A stretch of 64,000 bases of DNA from Siphonodentalium dalli. Its lineage: Eukaryota; Mollusca; Scaphopoda; Gadilida; Siphonodentaliidae. The stretch covers positions 276,173,614-276,237,613 of the forward strand of contig CP136064.1 in the NCBI GenBank assembly GCA_032622095.1. The letters run 5' to 3'. The notes beneath the pieces are model-generated. The model was not told the origin of the DNA, made no database searches, and worked only from the letters and a program-made list of their open reading frames with translations. Shown here piece after piece: positions 15,086-26,446 of this stretch. A program made the position numbers and the translations under genes. The stretch's first letter is position 1, and each line of letters opens with the position of its first letter.

Positions 15086-15210
15086 TGGCTATCGCTTTCC
15101 GCGCTTAACGTCATCCATGTACATAAACACCATCAAGATGGATAACTCTCTGACATGACATCTCCATGGATTAACATATCCTTGAGTTAGTGTGGACAGC
15201 GATAGCCATC
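15086..15210. repeat. centre of the foldback palindrome
   Basis: 'ggtggctatcgct' at about 15,083 faces its complement 'agcgatagccatcc' at about 15,200, leaving a spacer of roughly 100 bases. This is the symmetry centre between the two inverted minisatellite blocks. Confidence 0.6.
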
Positions 15211-15795
15211 CAAGGTACACATGTACAAACCACCATTACCTCAGTCACTTCATATGTGCATAAACACCAAACAAATGACAACATAGTCACCCACTTTATA
15301 CACGTACACCTGATCATACAGCCATACTTGGTTATACCGGTACATACCACAAATGACGATAGAGCCACGAGTCACCATGTATGAACACCAGGTATACACC
15401 TACATCCAACACATCACCATATAGTCTCTCTATGTATACACATTCACTACATGCACGATCATACAGTCACTCATTGTATACCTATTCACCTCACAATGGA
15501 CCGTACAACCACTACATGTATACCTATTCGCCATATACATGACCATAGAGTCAATCCAGGTATACATATACACATCACCAATGGTGAACCCTTCCAGATA
15601 TACCAATACCTGCACATACGACCACTCATAAGTTCCACACTTGCCATACTCATACACGCCATCCATGATCATACATCTACTCCCCATACACCACCAATGA
15701 TAACACATCCACAACATATATAAATATACTTCCCACCGCTACCAACAGGGCACTCCCTATATACCCACACATCATTCATGACCATACAATAACTC
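15211..15795 (-). repeat. degenerate minisatellite, right core block (inverted)
   Basis: The same degenerate units as the left core block, in reverse complement ('accatacagtcact', 'gtatacctattc', 'catgaccatagagt'). The block is shorter than the left one (about 0.6 against 1.1 kb), so unit number has changed independently in the two arms. Confidence 0.7.
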
Positions 15796-17194
15796 GATGT
15801 ATACCTATTATCCTCATCTATGATCATAGAGTAACTCCCGGGCTGTCATCTTGGCTTCCACCCTGTATCCAGTTGATAAATTTTTATCATAATGGGCCAG
15901 AATACCCACATCTCATGGTTCATCTCAGTTCCATCTCAAAGTTCTACCCATTTCCTTTCAATAATATGGCCAGAATCACAAAAGAGGTTCTCCGCAAAAT
16001 TCCATACTGCAACTTTAAAATGAATGTCATGCCCCATACGGAACTAGGACAAACATAATAGAACATAGTTGTCAGTTAATTAACTAACACGTATAATAAC
16101 CAAGTGAGTCACAATTTGCTACCTTTTCGGATAACGCAGAGAATAATGTTCGGGATATGTGTAAAAAATTAACTTTTTACAAATTTGGTTGCCATTTTGG
16201 AAGCCATCTTGAGCAATATAGTCTATAAACACCGTAATGTGACACATTTAAGATATGTCAAAACAATAAATACCTTTGATACCAAAGGTAGTTGCATTTT
16301 ACTTGAAAAAATGGTCGAACCCTGGAAAGTGAATTATTGCCGATATTTATGTCAAGTTTGTGAGAGAAAAATCCAATATTTCTGGGGATGTCAGTGGTGA
16401 CAATAGTAAAAATGACACATGGTGCATCAGACATGTTAGTATTCAATGTATAGAATACAGATTAGCCAATTGTATACATCAACCACAACTTGTAAGCGAT
16501 TGCAGGACACCCTGGGTCAATATTTACCATTTTCCATATTTTGGCGGCCATTTTGGTAGCCATTTTGAGCCAAGGTAAGATTTTTGGTTCCAGAGAGTTG
16601 GAATATGCATAGGTAATGATATGCCTCACTTACATTACAATGGTCTTTTCATTTATTTTTGAAATATGACTAGAATCCCAATTGTGATTTTTTGTAAAAT
16701 TTTGTACCGCTTTCTGTAAAATCGAATTGTTGAGGGATAATTGCATATTTAATTGCTCCAATGATTAGTTAATATACAAAACACAAAATAAAAGTCATAT
16801 TACTCAACTAGTTCCAAACAGCATGAATTGATCTAGAAGATATTTGTGAAAAAATGTCACATTTCAACTTCCGGCGGCCATTTTGTCGGCCATCTTGGAT
16901 GGTGAGTTTCAATTTTGGCCCAGAAAAGTGTCATTATGTCTTAGCTTCACGCTTTATATTGAAAACTGCTTTGGAAAACCATCAACTATGACTGAATGTT
17001 ATTTTTTTTATTTATTTTACAACAAATCGTCTTTTTTAGGGGGTGTTCTACTTCCGGTCACTTTTTTTCCAGGTTCCACTCACTGAAAAGCTGGAACCAG
17101 CTAGATTCTCATTTAGAATATGTTAAACTACATCTGTGCCAATTTTGGTGCTTCTATAAAAAAGTGAACGATGTTTTCCTGTAATTCACTATGA

Positions 17195-17390
17195 TGTGAA
17201 TTCGTCCACAGCCGCCTTATGGGCAAATTACTGTCACACAATTTCCGATTATGGGAGATTTATCTTATTTGTGGCCACTTTTGGGGGTGACTCCGCCTAT
17301 TGCGAACTTATGGGCAAATGATTGTCAAAAATACTCGGTTATATAGCCCATTATAGCGACCACATGCAAATTGGGCGTAAATTGGTGATT
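17195..17390 (+). repeat. diverged satellite monomers resuming after the foldback
   Basis: 'gatgtgaattcgtccacagc' continues the satellite phase that was cut at 12,550. It is followed by 'ttatgggcaaat', 'gagatttatc' and 'aaattgggcgtaaattgg'. The monomers are strongly diverged and one appears shortened. The phase match on both sides places the foldback insertion inside one monomer. Confidence 0.75.
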
Positions 17391-18784
17391 ATCCCTTAAA
17401 TGAGCAAATTCGTGCAGAAAATTCTGAAAAAAATAAATATGTCACATACCGATGAATTTTATGTGAGTATGTAGCACATATATTGGTGACCACGAAAATG
17501 GCATTTGGCAAAATTATAGGGCAAGGTCAAGGTCAATTAAGGTCGTTCATTACAGCACGTGCCAATGACGTTTTTTGGGTTGAATCAGGGCGACGTCATT
17601 GTCAAATTCGCTCTTTCTCCAAAACTTCTGTTTAATTCGAATATCATGATTAATGGAAACCAAACAAAATTGAGCCACTTTGTTGACATGTGCCCTTTAA
17701 TAGTTGAATTATCGTTATGAGTATATATTCAACTTGTAAATCATGGAGTAGCCGATGATGTATCCGTCCAAACGACGTATCGATCAGCTCCGCACGCTGA
17801 GACGTCTATGAGATACAGCCATTTGAATATACGTGGTGGAAATTGATGTGCTTTGTGGGCGTGACTTAGAGTTCAAACTCTCTAAGAGGTCAACAAATAC
17901 ACCGTACAGATCTGATAATTGCATGGAAACAGATTTAGATCGCATAAAGGGCTATTCCTATCAAGTCGGGCATGCCCTGATCCACCGTACACTTTGTTTG
18001 AAGACAAATGACCGAGGAAGTCTGATGTAGACAACGTGAACATACGTCAATCGAACTCTGTTCCTCAAGGGGTTCGCCAAATTGCAATGAGAATTTACAG
18101 TAGAAAACATTGTCGATGGATTTCTCTTACATATGTTTCAAGATATCGAACTGAAATTTGGTATTTAGGGGTTTCTCGGTGCGCTCAAACAGATAGAATT
18201 ATCAGTGAGATATTCCGATGGCCCAAAATGTGCCAATGACGCCGTTGCTATACCATACGAACCGGAAATCGCCCCGCAGGCAGAACGATTGTTGAAAAGT
18301 ACCGAAACAATTGATTTTCAAATTGTCATCTGCTTCTCTCTGCGATTGTTTGTTGTAAACGTCAATGCATTTAGAAACTTGGTTAGGTTCCGTTGATCAC
18401 CCCAAATCACTCACTGACTCATTCACTGACTCACCCCGATCCAATAGGAACTATATGTGTATGCACATCGTGTTGACCCTTTTACAGCAGAACCACCCAA
18501 ATATCCTAAGCGTGAAATATGTCTGTGATTGGGTGTAACGTTATTCTGTGTCGCGGTGTGGACATGTCGCGGTGTGGACATTTTTTATGTTTTCTTCAAA
18601 ATTTTTTCATTTTCTGTTTATGTCAGGCGTCCATTCTTTTTTATGCACGATTCTTCACCACATGTGTACTATTTGAGCCATTTTGGTACTCTCCCGACAT
18701 ATGTTCTATTTCTTTTGGTAGCGTCGCGGTGTGGACAATAATTAAGGGGCGCTGGTGAATACTTATTTTCGTCTCATTTTTAGG
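17391..18784. other. unassigned AT-rich sequence, no recognised gene
   Basis: About 1.4 kb with only short ORFs (60-80 codons), none with recognisable motifs. Noted inside: an AGGTCA-type cluster 'aaggtcaaggtca' at about 17,523 and a small tandem 'tcactgactcattcactgac' near 18,412. The phrase 'gtcgcggtgtggaca' occurs three times between 18,550 and 18,735. Confidence 0.6.
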
Positions 18785-19832
18785 GTATTTCACCCACCCA
18801 TGCCGTCAAATCGGTCGAAATCCTTACCGTTCTCGAAAATGGTCCATACCCCATTTTCACCACCGGGGGTGATGGGTGGGTGTGGGGGTGTTTCTAGGTG
18901 GTATTTGGGGCGGGCCACCCACTCATGCCGTCAAATCGGTCGAAATCCTTACCGTTCTCGAAAATGGTCCATTTCCCATGTTCACCCCCTCGGGGTGGCA
19001 CCCCCCCCACACCCGGGGGTGATGGATGGGGTCGGGGTGTTTCTATGTGGTATTTGGGGCGGGCCACCCACCAATGCCATCAAATCGGTCGAAATCCTTA
19101 CCGTTCTCGAAAATGGTCCATACCCCATGTTCACCCCCTCGGGTGGCACCCCCGGGGGTGATGGGTGGGGGTCGGGTTGTTTCTATGTGGTATTTTGGGG
19201 CGGGCCACCCACCCATGCCGTCAAATCGGTCGTAATCCTTACCGTTCTCGAAAATGGTCCATACCCAATTTTCACCCCCTCGGGGTGGCACCCCCGGGGG
19301 TGATGGTGGGGTTCGGGTGTATCTAGGGGGTATTTGGGGCGGGCCACCCACCCATGCCGTCAAATCGGTCGTAATCCTTACCGTTCTCGAAAATGGTCCA
19401 TACCCAATTTTCACCCCCTCGGGGTGGCACCCCCGGGGGTGATGGGTGGGGGTCGGGTTGTTTCTATGGGGTATTTGGGGCGGGCCACTCACCCATGCCG
19501 TCAAATCTGTCGAAATCCTTACCTTTCTCGAAAATGGTCCATACCCCATTTTCATCCCCTCGGGTTGGCACCCCGGGGGTGATGTGTGGGGGTCGGGGTG
19601 TTTCTAGGTGATATTTGGGGGCGGGCCACCCACTGATGCCGTCAAATCGGTCGAAATCCTTACCGTTCTCGAAAATGGTCCATACCCCATTTTCACCCCC
19701 TCGGGGTGGCACCCCCGGGGGTGATGGGTGGGGGTCGGGGTGTTTCTAGGTGGTATTTGTGGCGGGCTACCCACACACATGTCGTCAAATCGGTCGAAAT
19801 CCTTACCGTTCTCGAAAATGGTCCATACCCCA
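18785..19832. repeat. GC-rich ~140 bp minisatellite, eight units
   Basis: Units share 'gtcaaatcggtcgaaatcc', 'ttctcgaaaatggtccatac' and a G/C-rich block with paired C and G runs. The 'gccgtcaa' (or variant) landmark occurs at 18,802, 18,927, 19,077, 19,217, 19,356, 19,497, 19,638 and 19,781, giving a period near 140. The G-rich part of most units has four close G-runs (5, 3, 5 and 4), a classic quadruplex pattern. The longest ORFs (182 codons forward, 170 reverse) exist only because the tandem unit happens to stay open on both strands. The last unit stops abruptly at the next satellite array. Confidence 0.93.
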
Positions 19833-22800
19833 AAATGGGCCACCAATGACATAGATCTCTCACAATGTGGAATTTAGTAACATTTTAGGGTCCGTTTGGT
19901 TCCAGGCTCTACTTACGCCCAATTTGTGGCTGGGTATAATGGGCTAGCCGGGTAATGTTATGACATTTAGTTGACCCTAGGATGGCTATGGACGAATACA
20001 TCTTAAAAGGGGCCACCAATGACATAGATATCTCTCAACGTGTAATTTAGCAATATTTTAGGGTCCGTTTGTTTCCAGGCTCTACTTACGCCCAATTTGG
20101 GGCCGGGTATAATGGGCTGGCCGGTTAATTTATTTTACAGAGATTTGCCGCTAGGGTGGCTATGGCCGAATACATCTTAAAAGAGACCACCAATGGCATA
20201 GATCTCCCCCAACCTGAAATTTAGCAACATTTTATGGTCCGTTTGGTTCCAGGCTCTACTTACGCCCAATGTGTGGCCGGGTATAATGGGTTGGCCGGGT
20301 AATTTTTTGACAGTTAAATGCCTCTAGGGTGGCTATGGACGAATACATCTTAAAAGGGCCCATTAATGACATAGATCTCTCACAATGTGGAATTTCGCAC
20401 ACATTTTATGGTCCGTTTGGTTCCAGGCTCTACTTATGCCCAATTTGTGGCCGTGTATAATGGGCTGGCCGGGTACTTTTTTGACAGTGAAATGCCTCTA
20501 GGGTGGCTATGGACGAATACATCTTAAAATGGGCCATTAATGACATAGATCTCTCACAATGTGGAATTTCGCACACATTTTATGGTCCGTTTGGTTCCAG
20601 GCTCTACTTACGCCCAATTTGTGGCCGCGTATAATGGGCTGGCCGGGTAATTTTTTGACAGTGAAATGCCTCTAGGGTGGCTATGGACGAATACATCTTA
20701 AAAGGGACCCCCAATGACATAGTTATCTCACAGTGTGGAATTTCGCAACATTTTAGGGTCCGTTTGGTTCCAGGATCTACTTACGCCCAATTTGTGGCCG
20801 CGTATAATGGGATGGCCAGGTAATTGTTTGACAGTGAATTGCCTCTAGGGTGGCTATGGACGAATACATCTTAAAAGGGGCCATTAATGACATAGATCTC
20901 TCACAATGTGGAATTTCGCACACATTTTATGGTCCGTTTGGTTCCAGGCTCTACTTATGCCCAATTTGTGGCCGTGTATAATGGGCTGGTCGGGTACTTT
21001 TTTGACAGTGAAATGCCTCTAGGGTGGCTATGGACGAATACACCTTAAAAGGGGCCATTAATGACATAGATCTCTCACAACCTGAAATTTCGCAACATTT
21101 TATGGTCCGTTTGGTTCCAGGCTCTACTTACGCCCAATTTGTGGCCGCGTATAATGGGCTGGCCGGGTAATTTTTTGACAGTGAAATGCCTCTAGGGTGG
21201 CTATGGACGAATACATCTTAAAAGGGACCCCCAATGACATAGTTCTCTCACAATGTGGAAGTTCGCAACATTTTAGGGTCCGTTTGGTTCCAGGATCTAC
21301 TTACGCCCAATTTGTGGCCGCGTATAATAGGTTGGCCGGGTAATTTTTTGACAGTGAAATGCCTCTAGGGTGGCTATGGACGAATACATCTTAAAAGGGG
21401 CCATTAATGACATACATCTCTCACAATGTGGAATTTCGCACACATTTTATGGTCCGTTTGGTTCCAGGCTCTACTTATGCCCAATTTGTGGCCGTGTATA
21501 ATGGGCTGGCCGGGTACTTTTTTGACAGTGAAATGCCTCTAGGGTGGCTATGGACGAATACATCTTAAAAGGGGCCATAAATGAAATATATCTATCACAA
21601 CCTGGAATTTAGCAACATTTTATGGTCTGTTTGGTTCCAGGCTCTACTTACGCCCAATTTGTGGCCGCGTATAATGGGCTGGCCTGGTAATTTTTTGACA
21701 GTGAAATGCCTCTAGGGTGGCTATGGACGAATACATCTTAAAAGGGGCCATAAATGAAATATATCTATCACAACCTGGAATTTAGCAACATTTTATGGTC
21801 CGTTTGGTTCCAGGCTCTACTTACGCCCAATTTGTGGCCGCGTATAATGGGCTGGCAGGGTAATTTTTTGACAGTGAAATGCCTCTAGGGTGGCTATGGA
21901 CGAATACATCTCAAAAGGGTCCATTAATCACATAGATCTCTCACAACCTGAAATTTCGCAACATTTTAGGGTCCGTTTGGTTCCAGGATCTACTTACGCC
22001 CAATTTGTGGCCGCGTATAATGGGTTGGCCGGGTAATTTTTTGACAGTGAAATGCCTCTAGGGTGGCTATGGACGAATACATCTTTAAATGGGCCATTAA
22101 TGACATAGATCTCTCACAATGTGGAATTTCGTACACATTTTATGGTCCGTTTGGTTCCAGGCTCTACTTATGCCCAATTTGTGGCCGTGTATAATGGGCT
22201 GGCCGGGTACTTTTTTGACAGTGAAATGCCTCTAGGGTGGCTATGGACGAATACATCTTAAAAGTGGCCATTAATGACATAGATCTCTCACAATGTGGAA
22301 TTTCGCACACATTTTATGGTCCGTTTGGTTCCAGGCTCTACTTGCGCCCAATTTGTGGCCGCGTATAATGGGCTGGCCGGGTAATTTTTTGACAGTGAAA
22401 TGCCTCTAGGGTGGCTATGGACGAATACATCTTAAAAGGGACCCCAATGACATAGTTCTCTCACAATGTGGAATTTCGCAACATTTTAGGGTCCGTTTGG
22501 TTCCAGGATCTACTTACGCCCAATTTGTGGCCGCGTATAATGGGATGGCCAGGTACATTTTGACAGAGATTTGCTTCTAGGGTGGCTATGGACGAATACA
22601 TCTTAAAAGGGACCCCCAATGACATAGTTCTCTCACAATGTGGAATTTCGCAACATTTTATGGTCCGTTTGGTTCCAGGATCTACTTACGCCCAATTTGT
22701 GGCCGCGTATAATGGGTTGGCCGGGTAATTTTTTGACAGTGAAATGCCTCTAGGGTGGCTATGGACGAATACATCTTAAAAGGGGCCATTAATGACATAG

Positions 22801-23335
22801 ATCTCTCACAATGTGGAATTTCGCACACATTTTATGGTCCGTTTGGTTCCAGGCTCTACTTACGCCCAATTTGTGGCCGCGTATAATGGGCTGGCAGGGT
22901 AATTTTTTGACAGTGAAATGCCTCTAGGGTGGCTATGGACGAATACATCTCAAAAGGGTCCATTAATGACATAGATCTCTCACAACCTGAAATTTCGCAA
23001 CATTTTAGGGTCCGTTTGGTTGCAGGCTCTACTTACGCCCAATTTGTGGCCGCGTATAATGGGCTGGCCTGGTAATTTTTTGACAGTGAAATGCCTCTAG
23101 GGTGGCTATGGACGAATACATCTTAAAAGGGGCCATAAATGAAATATATCTATCACAACCTGGAATTTAGCAACATTTTATGGTCCGTTTGGTTCCAGGC
23201 TCTACTTACGCCCAATTTGTGGCCGCGTATAATGGGCTGGCAGGGTAATTTTTTGACAGAGATTTGCCTCTAGGGTGGCTATGGCCGAATACATCTCAAA
23301 AGGGGCCATCAATGACATAGATATCTCACAATCCG
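19833..23335 (-). repeat. 173-174 bp satellite, second array in reverse orientation
   Basis: About 20 monomers of the satellite seen at 1-12,290, now reading as its reverse complement ('ggtggctatggacgaataca', 'ggtccgtttggttccaggct', 'acttacgcccaatttgtgg'). Variants seen in the forward array recur here. One is the 'ataaatgaaatatatctatc' type at about 21,575, 21,750 and 23,130. The leftmost monomers, next to the minisatellite, are more diverged than the middle ones, as expected for an array edge. Confidence 0.96.
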
Positions 23336-23440
23336 AGGCTGAATTTGAATAAGGAGCCGAATAAGGAACAAGGAACAAGGAACTAAAAAGATTTGAATAA
23401 GGAGCCGAATAAGGAACAAGGAACAAGGAACTAAATTCAT
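23336..23440. repeat. 48 bp tandem duplication
   Basis: Two copies of a purine-rich unit ('atttgaataaggagcc' followed by 'aaggaacaaggaac') start at about 23,343 and 23,391. It sits exactly at the right edge of the reverse satellite array. Confidence 0.85.
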
Positions 23441-23459
23441 GGAGCTATATATAGAACAC

Positions 23460-24597
23460 ATACAGACAGACAGAAAGACAGCACGATTTGATTCCTCGTA
23501 TCATTTGAGAAGAACGTGTATGCATTTGATGGCAATTGGTACTAAAAATATTTTCGGACTCAAGCGGCGCCACTTTTGTCACCATTAAACCACACACTTA
23601 AGACTCATTATGGAGATGCATATATATAAAATTGGTGAAAATTGGCGAGTATACAAATTCGTATCAAATTTAAGGTCCCCATATCTCTCACCCAATGGGC
23701 ACCAATTTGGTGTATCTAAACCACACGATTAAATTCCTCGTATCAGGGAGAAGAATATGCATCAATCTGGTGGAAATCGGAACTAAAAATATTGTTATCA
23801 TTTGTTGTGTCCCTCTCACCTCTATGCACCACTGACTGGAATGGCCCCACTTGTGACATCCTTAGACCACACAATTACACTCATGGTATCATGGAGATGA
23901 TTATTTATAAGTTTAGTGCTAATCCGCGACTAAACAAATTTTTATCAAAATTTGGTGCCCACCCCTCCCCATCTCTCGGCCAAACAGCACCAATATGGCG
24001 TCTTTAAATCACATGATTAGATTCCTCGTATCATGGATAAGAACGGGTATCAATTTGGTGGAATTGGCGCTACGCCATTAGACTCCTCATACCATGGGAT
24101 GATTTTGTATAAGTGTGGTGGCAATCTGCGACTAAACCCATTCTTATCAAATTTACTGCCCCCCCCCAATCTCTCATCCAAACGACACCAATTTGGCGTC
24201 TTTAAATCGCACAATTATATTCCTTGTATCATGAAGAACAATATATTTCAATTTGGTAGAAATCGGCGCTAAAATTAGTTTTATCAATTTTGGTACCCCT
24301 CTCCCATTCCGTGCTCCCCTGACTCGAACGACGCAACTTTTGACATATTTAAACCACACCATTAGATTCTTCTTATCATGGGCATGATTATATGCAAGTT
24401 TCGTGGCAATCGGAGAGAAAAAAAATTCTGCCCCTCCCCCTTTTCTATCCCCGACAACAACGGTGTCAGTTTAGAAAATTCTAACCCGCACCATTATCTT
24501 TCACGTAAAAAGTTACCCCTAGTAGACCCCTTTGGTATCATCGAGATGGTCCCCTGTGAATTTCTATAGAACACAGACAGACAGACAGACATTCGCA
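23460..24597. repeat. degenerate ~145 bp tandem repeat bounded by ACAG runs
   Basis: A phrase close to 'ccacacnattagattcctcg' + 'tatcatggagaag' recurs near 23,590, 23,721, 23,868, 24,007, 24,206 and 24,355. Between occurrences lie 'aatttggtggaaatcggcgc' and 'ttttatcaattttggtgccc' variants. Substitution levels are high. The block begins (about 23,462) and ends (about 24,575) with (ACAG)n, suggesting a single tandem unit that expanded between or with the microsatellite. No ORF extends across units. Confidence 0.7.
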
Positions 24598-24779
24598 AAT
24601 ATAGATATAGATATATTTATTTTTTGTGTGTGTGGGGAAACTCGATTTGAAAATTTGACCACCTGGTATATGTCTGCTTTATTTTCACCGTATGTTGTTT
24701 TCATTTTATCCATGGAAACGAAACACTAATATTTTAATTGTCTTGCTTTAAATGTCAGTAGTATTATTCTTGTAATTCG

Positions 24780-25300
24780 TTGACATGTGTTTGGAGATGA
24801 TAGAACACTTTGCTGAACAATTCTGCTTTTTTGGTGAGAGCTAAAGTGGTTTTAGGTAGTTAAATCATTCCAAAGTACAAAACTCGCACATTATGTCATT
24901 TGTTGTGCTATTTTAACCTACGATTTAGCTAGAATTAAGATTCACATATAAGAGTACGAAAGCACTATTTCCAATGAAGCATATTGACTGTCATTAGTTC
25001 GTATTGCTTAACATTGTCGGTTCGAGATAGAACATTATAGTACTGAAATGTATGCGATAAATCAGTTCATTGGTCTACAGTGGAGATAGAACACTACAGC
25101 ACTGACATACAAACTAATTCTGGAGATGGAACATATTAGCATAGCCTCTCATATCTGCTATATATACTCAATATCTTGTTTTTTTTTGGACATAAAATAC
25201 CGCGCCGAATCGAGCGGTATACCGTTATCTCATTTCCCGCCAAAATGGATATAGAACATGTTAGCACGTAGGCGACGATATAAAATACAATGTTTGATTG
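24780..25300 (+). repeat. degenerate dispersed repeat with 'gatagaacattatagcactg' motif
   Basis: Variants of 'ggagatagaacattatag' + 'cactgacat' occur near 24,791, 25,025, 25,080, 25,121 and 25,244. One is preceded by 'tctcatttcccgccaaaatgg'. The same module, inverted, occurs inside the second foldback element (about 53,020-53,740), so this is a dispersed family. A 79-codon minus-strand ORF overlaps it and is not recognised. Confidence 0.5.
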
Positions 25301-25777
25301 CAGATACATGAGCTTTTCTTGGTTTTTCAGCGTTTTTCTGAATATTTCGCAAGTCGGGGCAAGATAATTTTTCACGGGTTTCTTGAGGAATATATGCTAT
25401 CTGAAGACCACATCATACATATATAATACAAATGTCAAAGATGAATTTGATATAACATTTGAAGGGAATTTCTGAAAAAAATGAAGGTTTTAACAATGCT
25501 CTTGGCAAACCAAAAATAATCAGAAAGAAATAGCCCAGACCTCTAACAATTTATTTCCCTTCGATACATTGATCGTCCATTATGTTATAGCCAGATTCAG
25601 TTCAAACTGGTGCACGTCCTGTTCAAAATACAAACCCGATACCGCATTAATGTTTGCATTAGTTATCTTATAATAATTTAATCATAAGCTGTAATTGTAC
25701 GGAATAATGTAACACATTTGGCCGCCACACACTTTGCCATGGAGGTTATGTCTCAATAAAGTTAATTTGTTGATTAC
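25301..25777. other. unassigned sequence
   Basis: About 480 AT-rich bases. I see no coding potential, repeat structure or RNA gene here. Confidence 0.5.
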
Positions 25778-26188
25778 GGTACGTTCATACACTGGCAAGT
25801 TTGCACTGTATGGTTTGCAGGAATTTTGTCGTAGAAAATGCTATGGTGCCAGAACATGAACGGAAACAAGCATACAAGAAGCAACTGTACCACATCTAAC
25901 TACATGCGCAGTAAAATCTTTGGAGTTCCACCTGTAGCGATGCTACCTGAATATGCCTGTAAACAGCATGCAATTATCTCGCAAGAATCAATCATGCAGA
26001 TATCTGAAGGCAAATTACAGTAGCACCGTTACAAATGGAGCTACATAAATTTTACTTCTCGTGTCGTTCACTTTTGTAAAGATGCATGGTATGTGCACGT
26101 TTCGTTCATATTTTGGCACCATGTGGTTTTTTATGACGAAATGCCCACAAAAACATACCGTGCAAACTTGCCAGCGTATGAACGGACC
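25778..26188 (+). mobile_element. ~410 bp MITE (family A), copy 1
   Basis: Terminal inverted repeats of about 35 bp: 'cgttcatacactggcaagtt' at the left faces its near-complement 'acttgccagcgtatgaacgg' at the right. The arms extend further inward with mismatches. A second copy in the same orientation lies at 30,333-30,751, sharing internal phrases such as 'gttccacctgtagc' and 'atgcaattatctcgcaagaa'. No ORF is credible. The superfamily is not assigned. Confidence 0.85.
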
Positions 26189-26235
26189 CTTACTTTCTGC
26201 GACAAAAATGACAGACTACTCATGATGCAACGCAC

Positions 26236-26360
26236 TAGTTTTGATGTAAAATCGCCAGCTTTTTTTAATTGAAAATAAGGTCACCACTTAATAAGTAAAA
26301 TCGCCAGCTTTTTTTAATTGAAAATAAGGTCACCACTTAATAAGTAAAATCGACAGCTTT
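26236..26360. repeat. 49-50 bp tandem repeat, 2.5 copies
   Basis: 'gtaaaatcgccagc' starts at 26,245 and 26,295, with 'gtaaaatcgacagc' at 26,344. The intervening 'aataaggtcaccacttaata' is identical in the full units. Related sequence occurs inverted at about 29,840-30,060, so these may be the outer flanks of one larger palindromic structure. Confidence 0.85.
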
Positions 26361-26446
26361 TCATGTAAAACAAAAACGAGGCAGCGAGTTTTGAAGTAAA
26401 AAATGCGGGCATAATCAGGCCTGATAATAAGGTGCCTGTCATTTGT

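Larger units (their letters stand above)
12551..17194. mobile_element. foldback (long inverted-repeat) element, copy 1
   Basis: A 4.6 kb palindromic unit. The ends begin ATAGTG and finish CACTAT. The termini then match each other inward in diverged form, for example 'ctggctggttccag' at about 12,645 against 'ctggaaccagctag' at about 17,085. From about 12,895 and 16,925 the arms match closely for about 1.1 kb. Shared landmarks are 'cttctagatcaattcatgctg' at 12,978 against its complement at 16,823, and 'ttcgattttacagaatgcgg' at 13,113 against 16,705. The arms consist of modules with ATGGCNGCC motifs. The core holds inverted minisatellite blocks. I saw no transposase reading frame, so it is probably non-autonomous. 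Foldback elements such as Drosophila FB and sea-urchin TU have this layout, but family membership is not shown. The element interrupts a satellite monomer. Confidence 0.8.

Noticed and set aside
14160-15723. Overlapping ORFs of 60-100 codons in the foldback core
   Set aside because: They overlap antisense, read as low-complexity strings and follow the degenerate minisatellite, not codon structure.
18755-19852. Proline/glycine-rich frames of 182 (forward) and 170 (reverse) codons
   Set aside because: Both come from the ~140 bp minisatellite, are open in several frames at once, and unit lengths of 139-150 break the frame.
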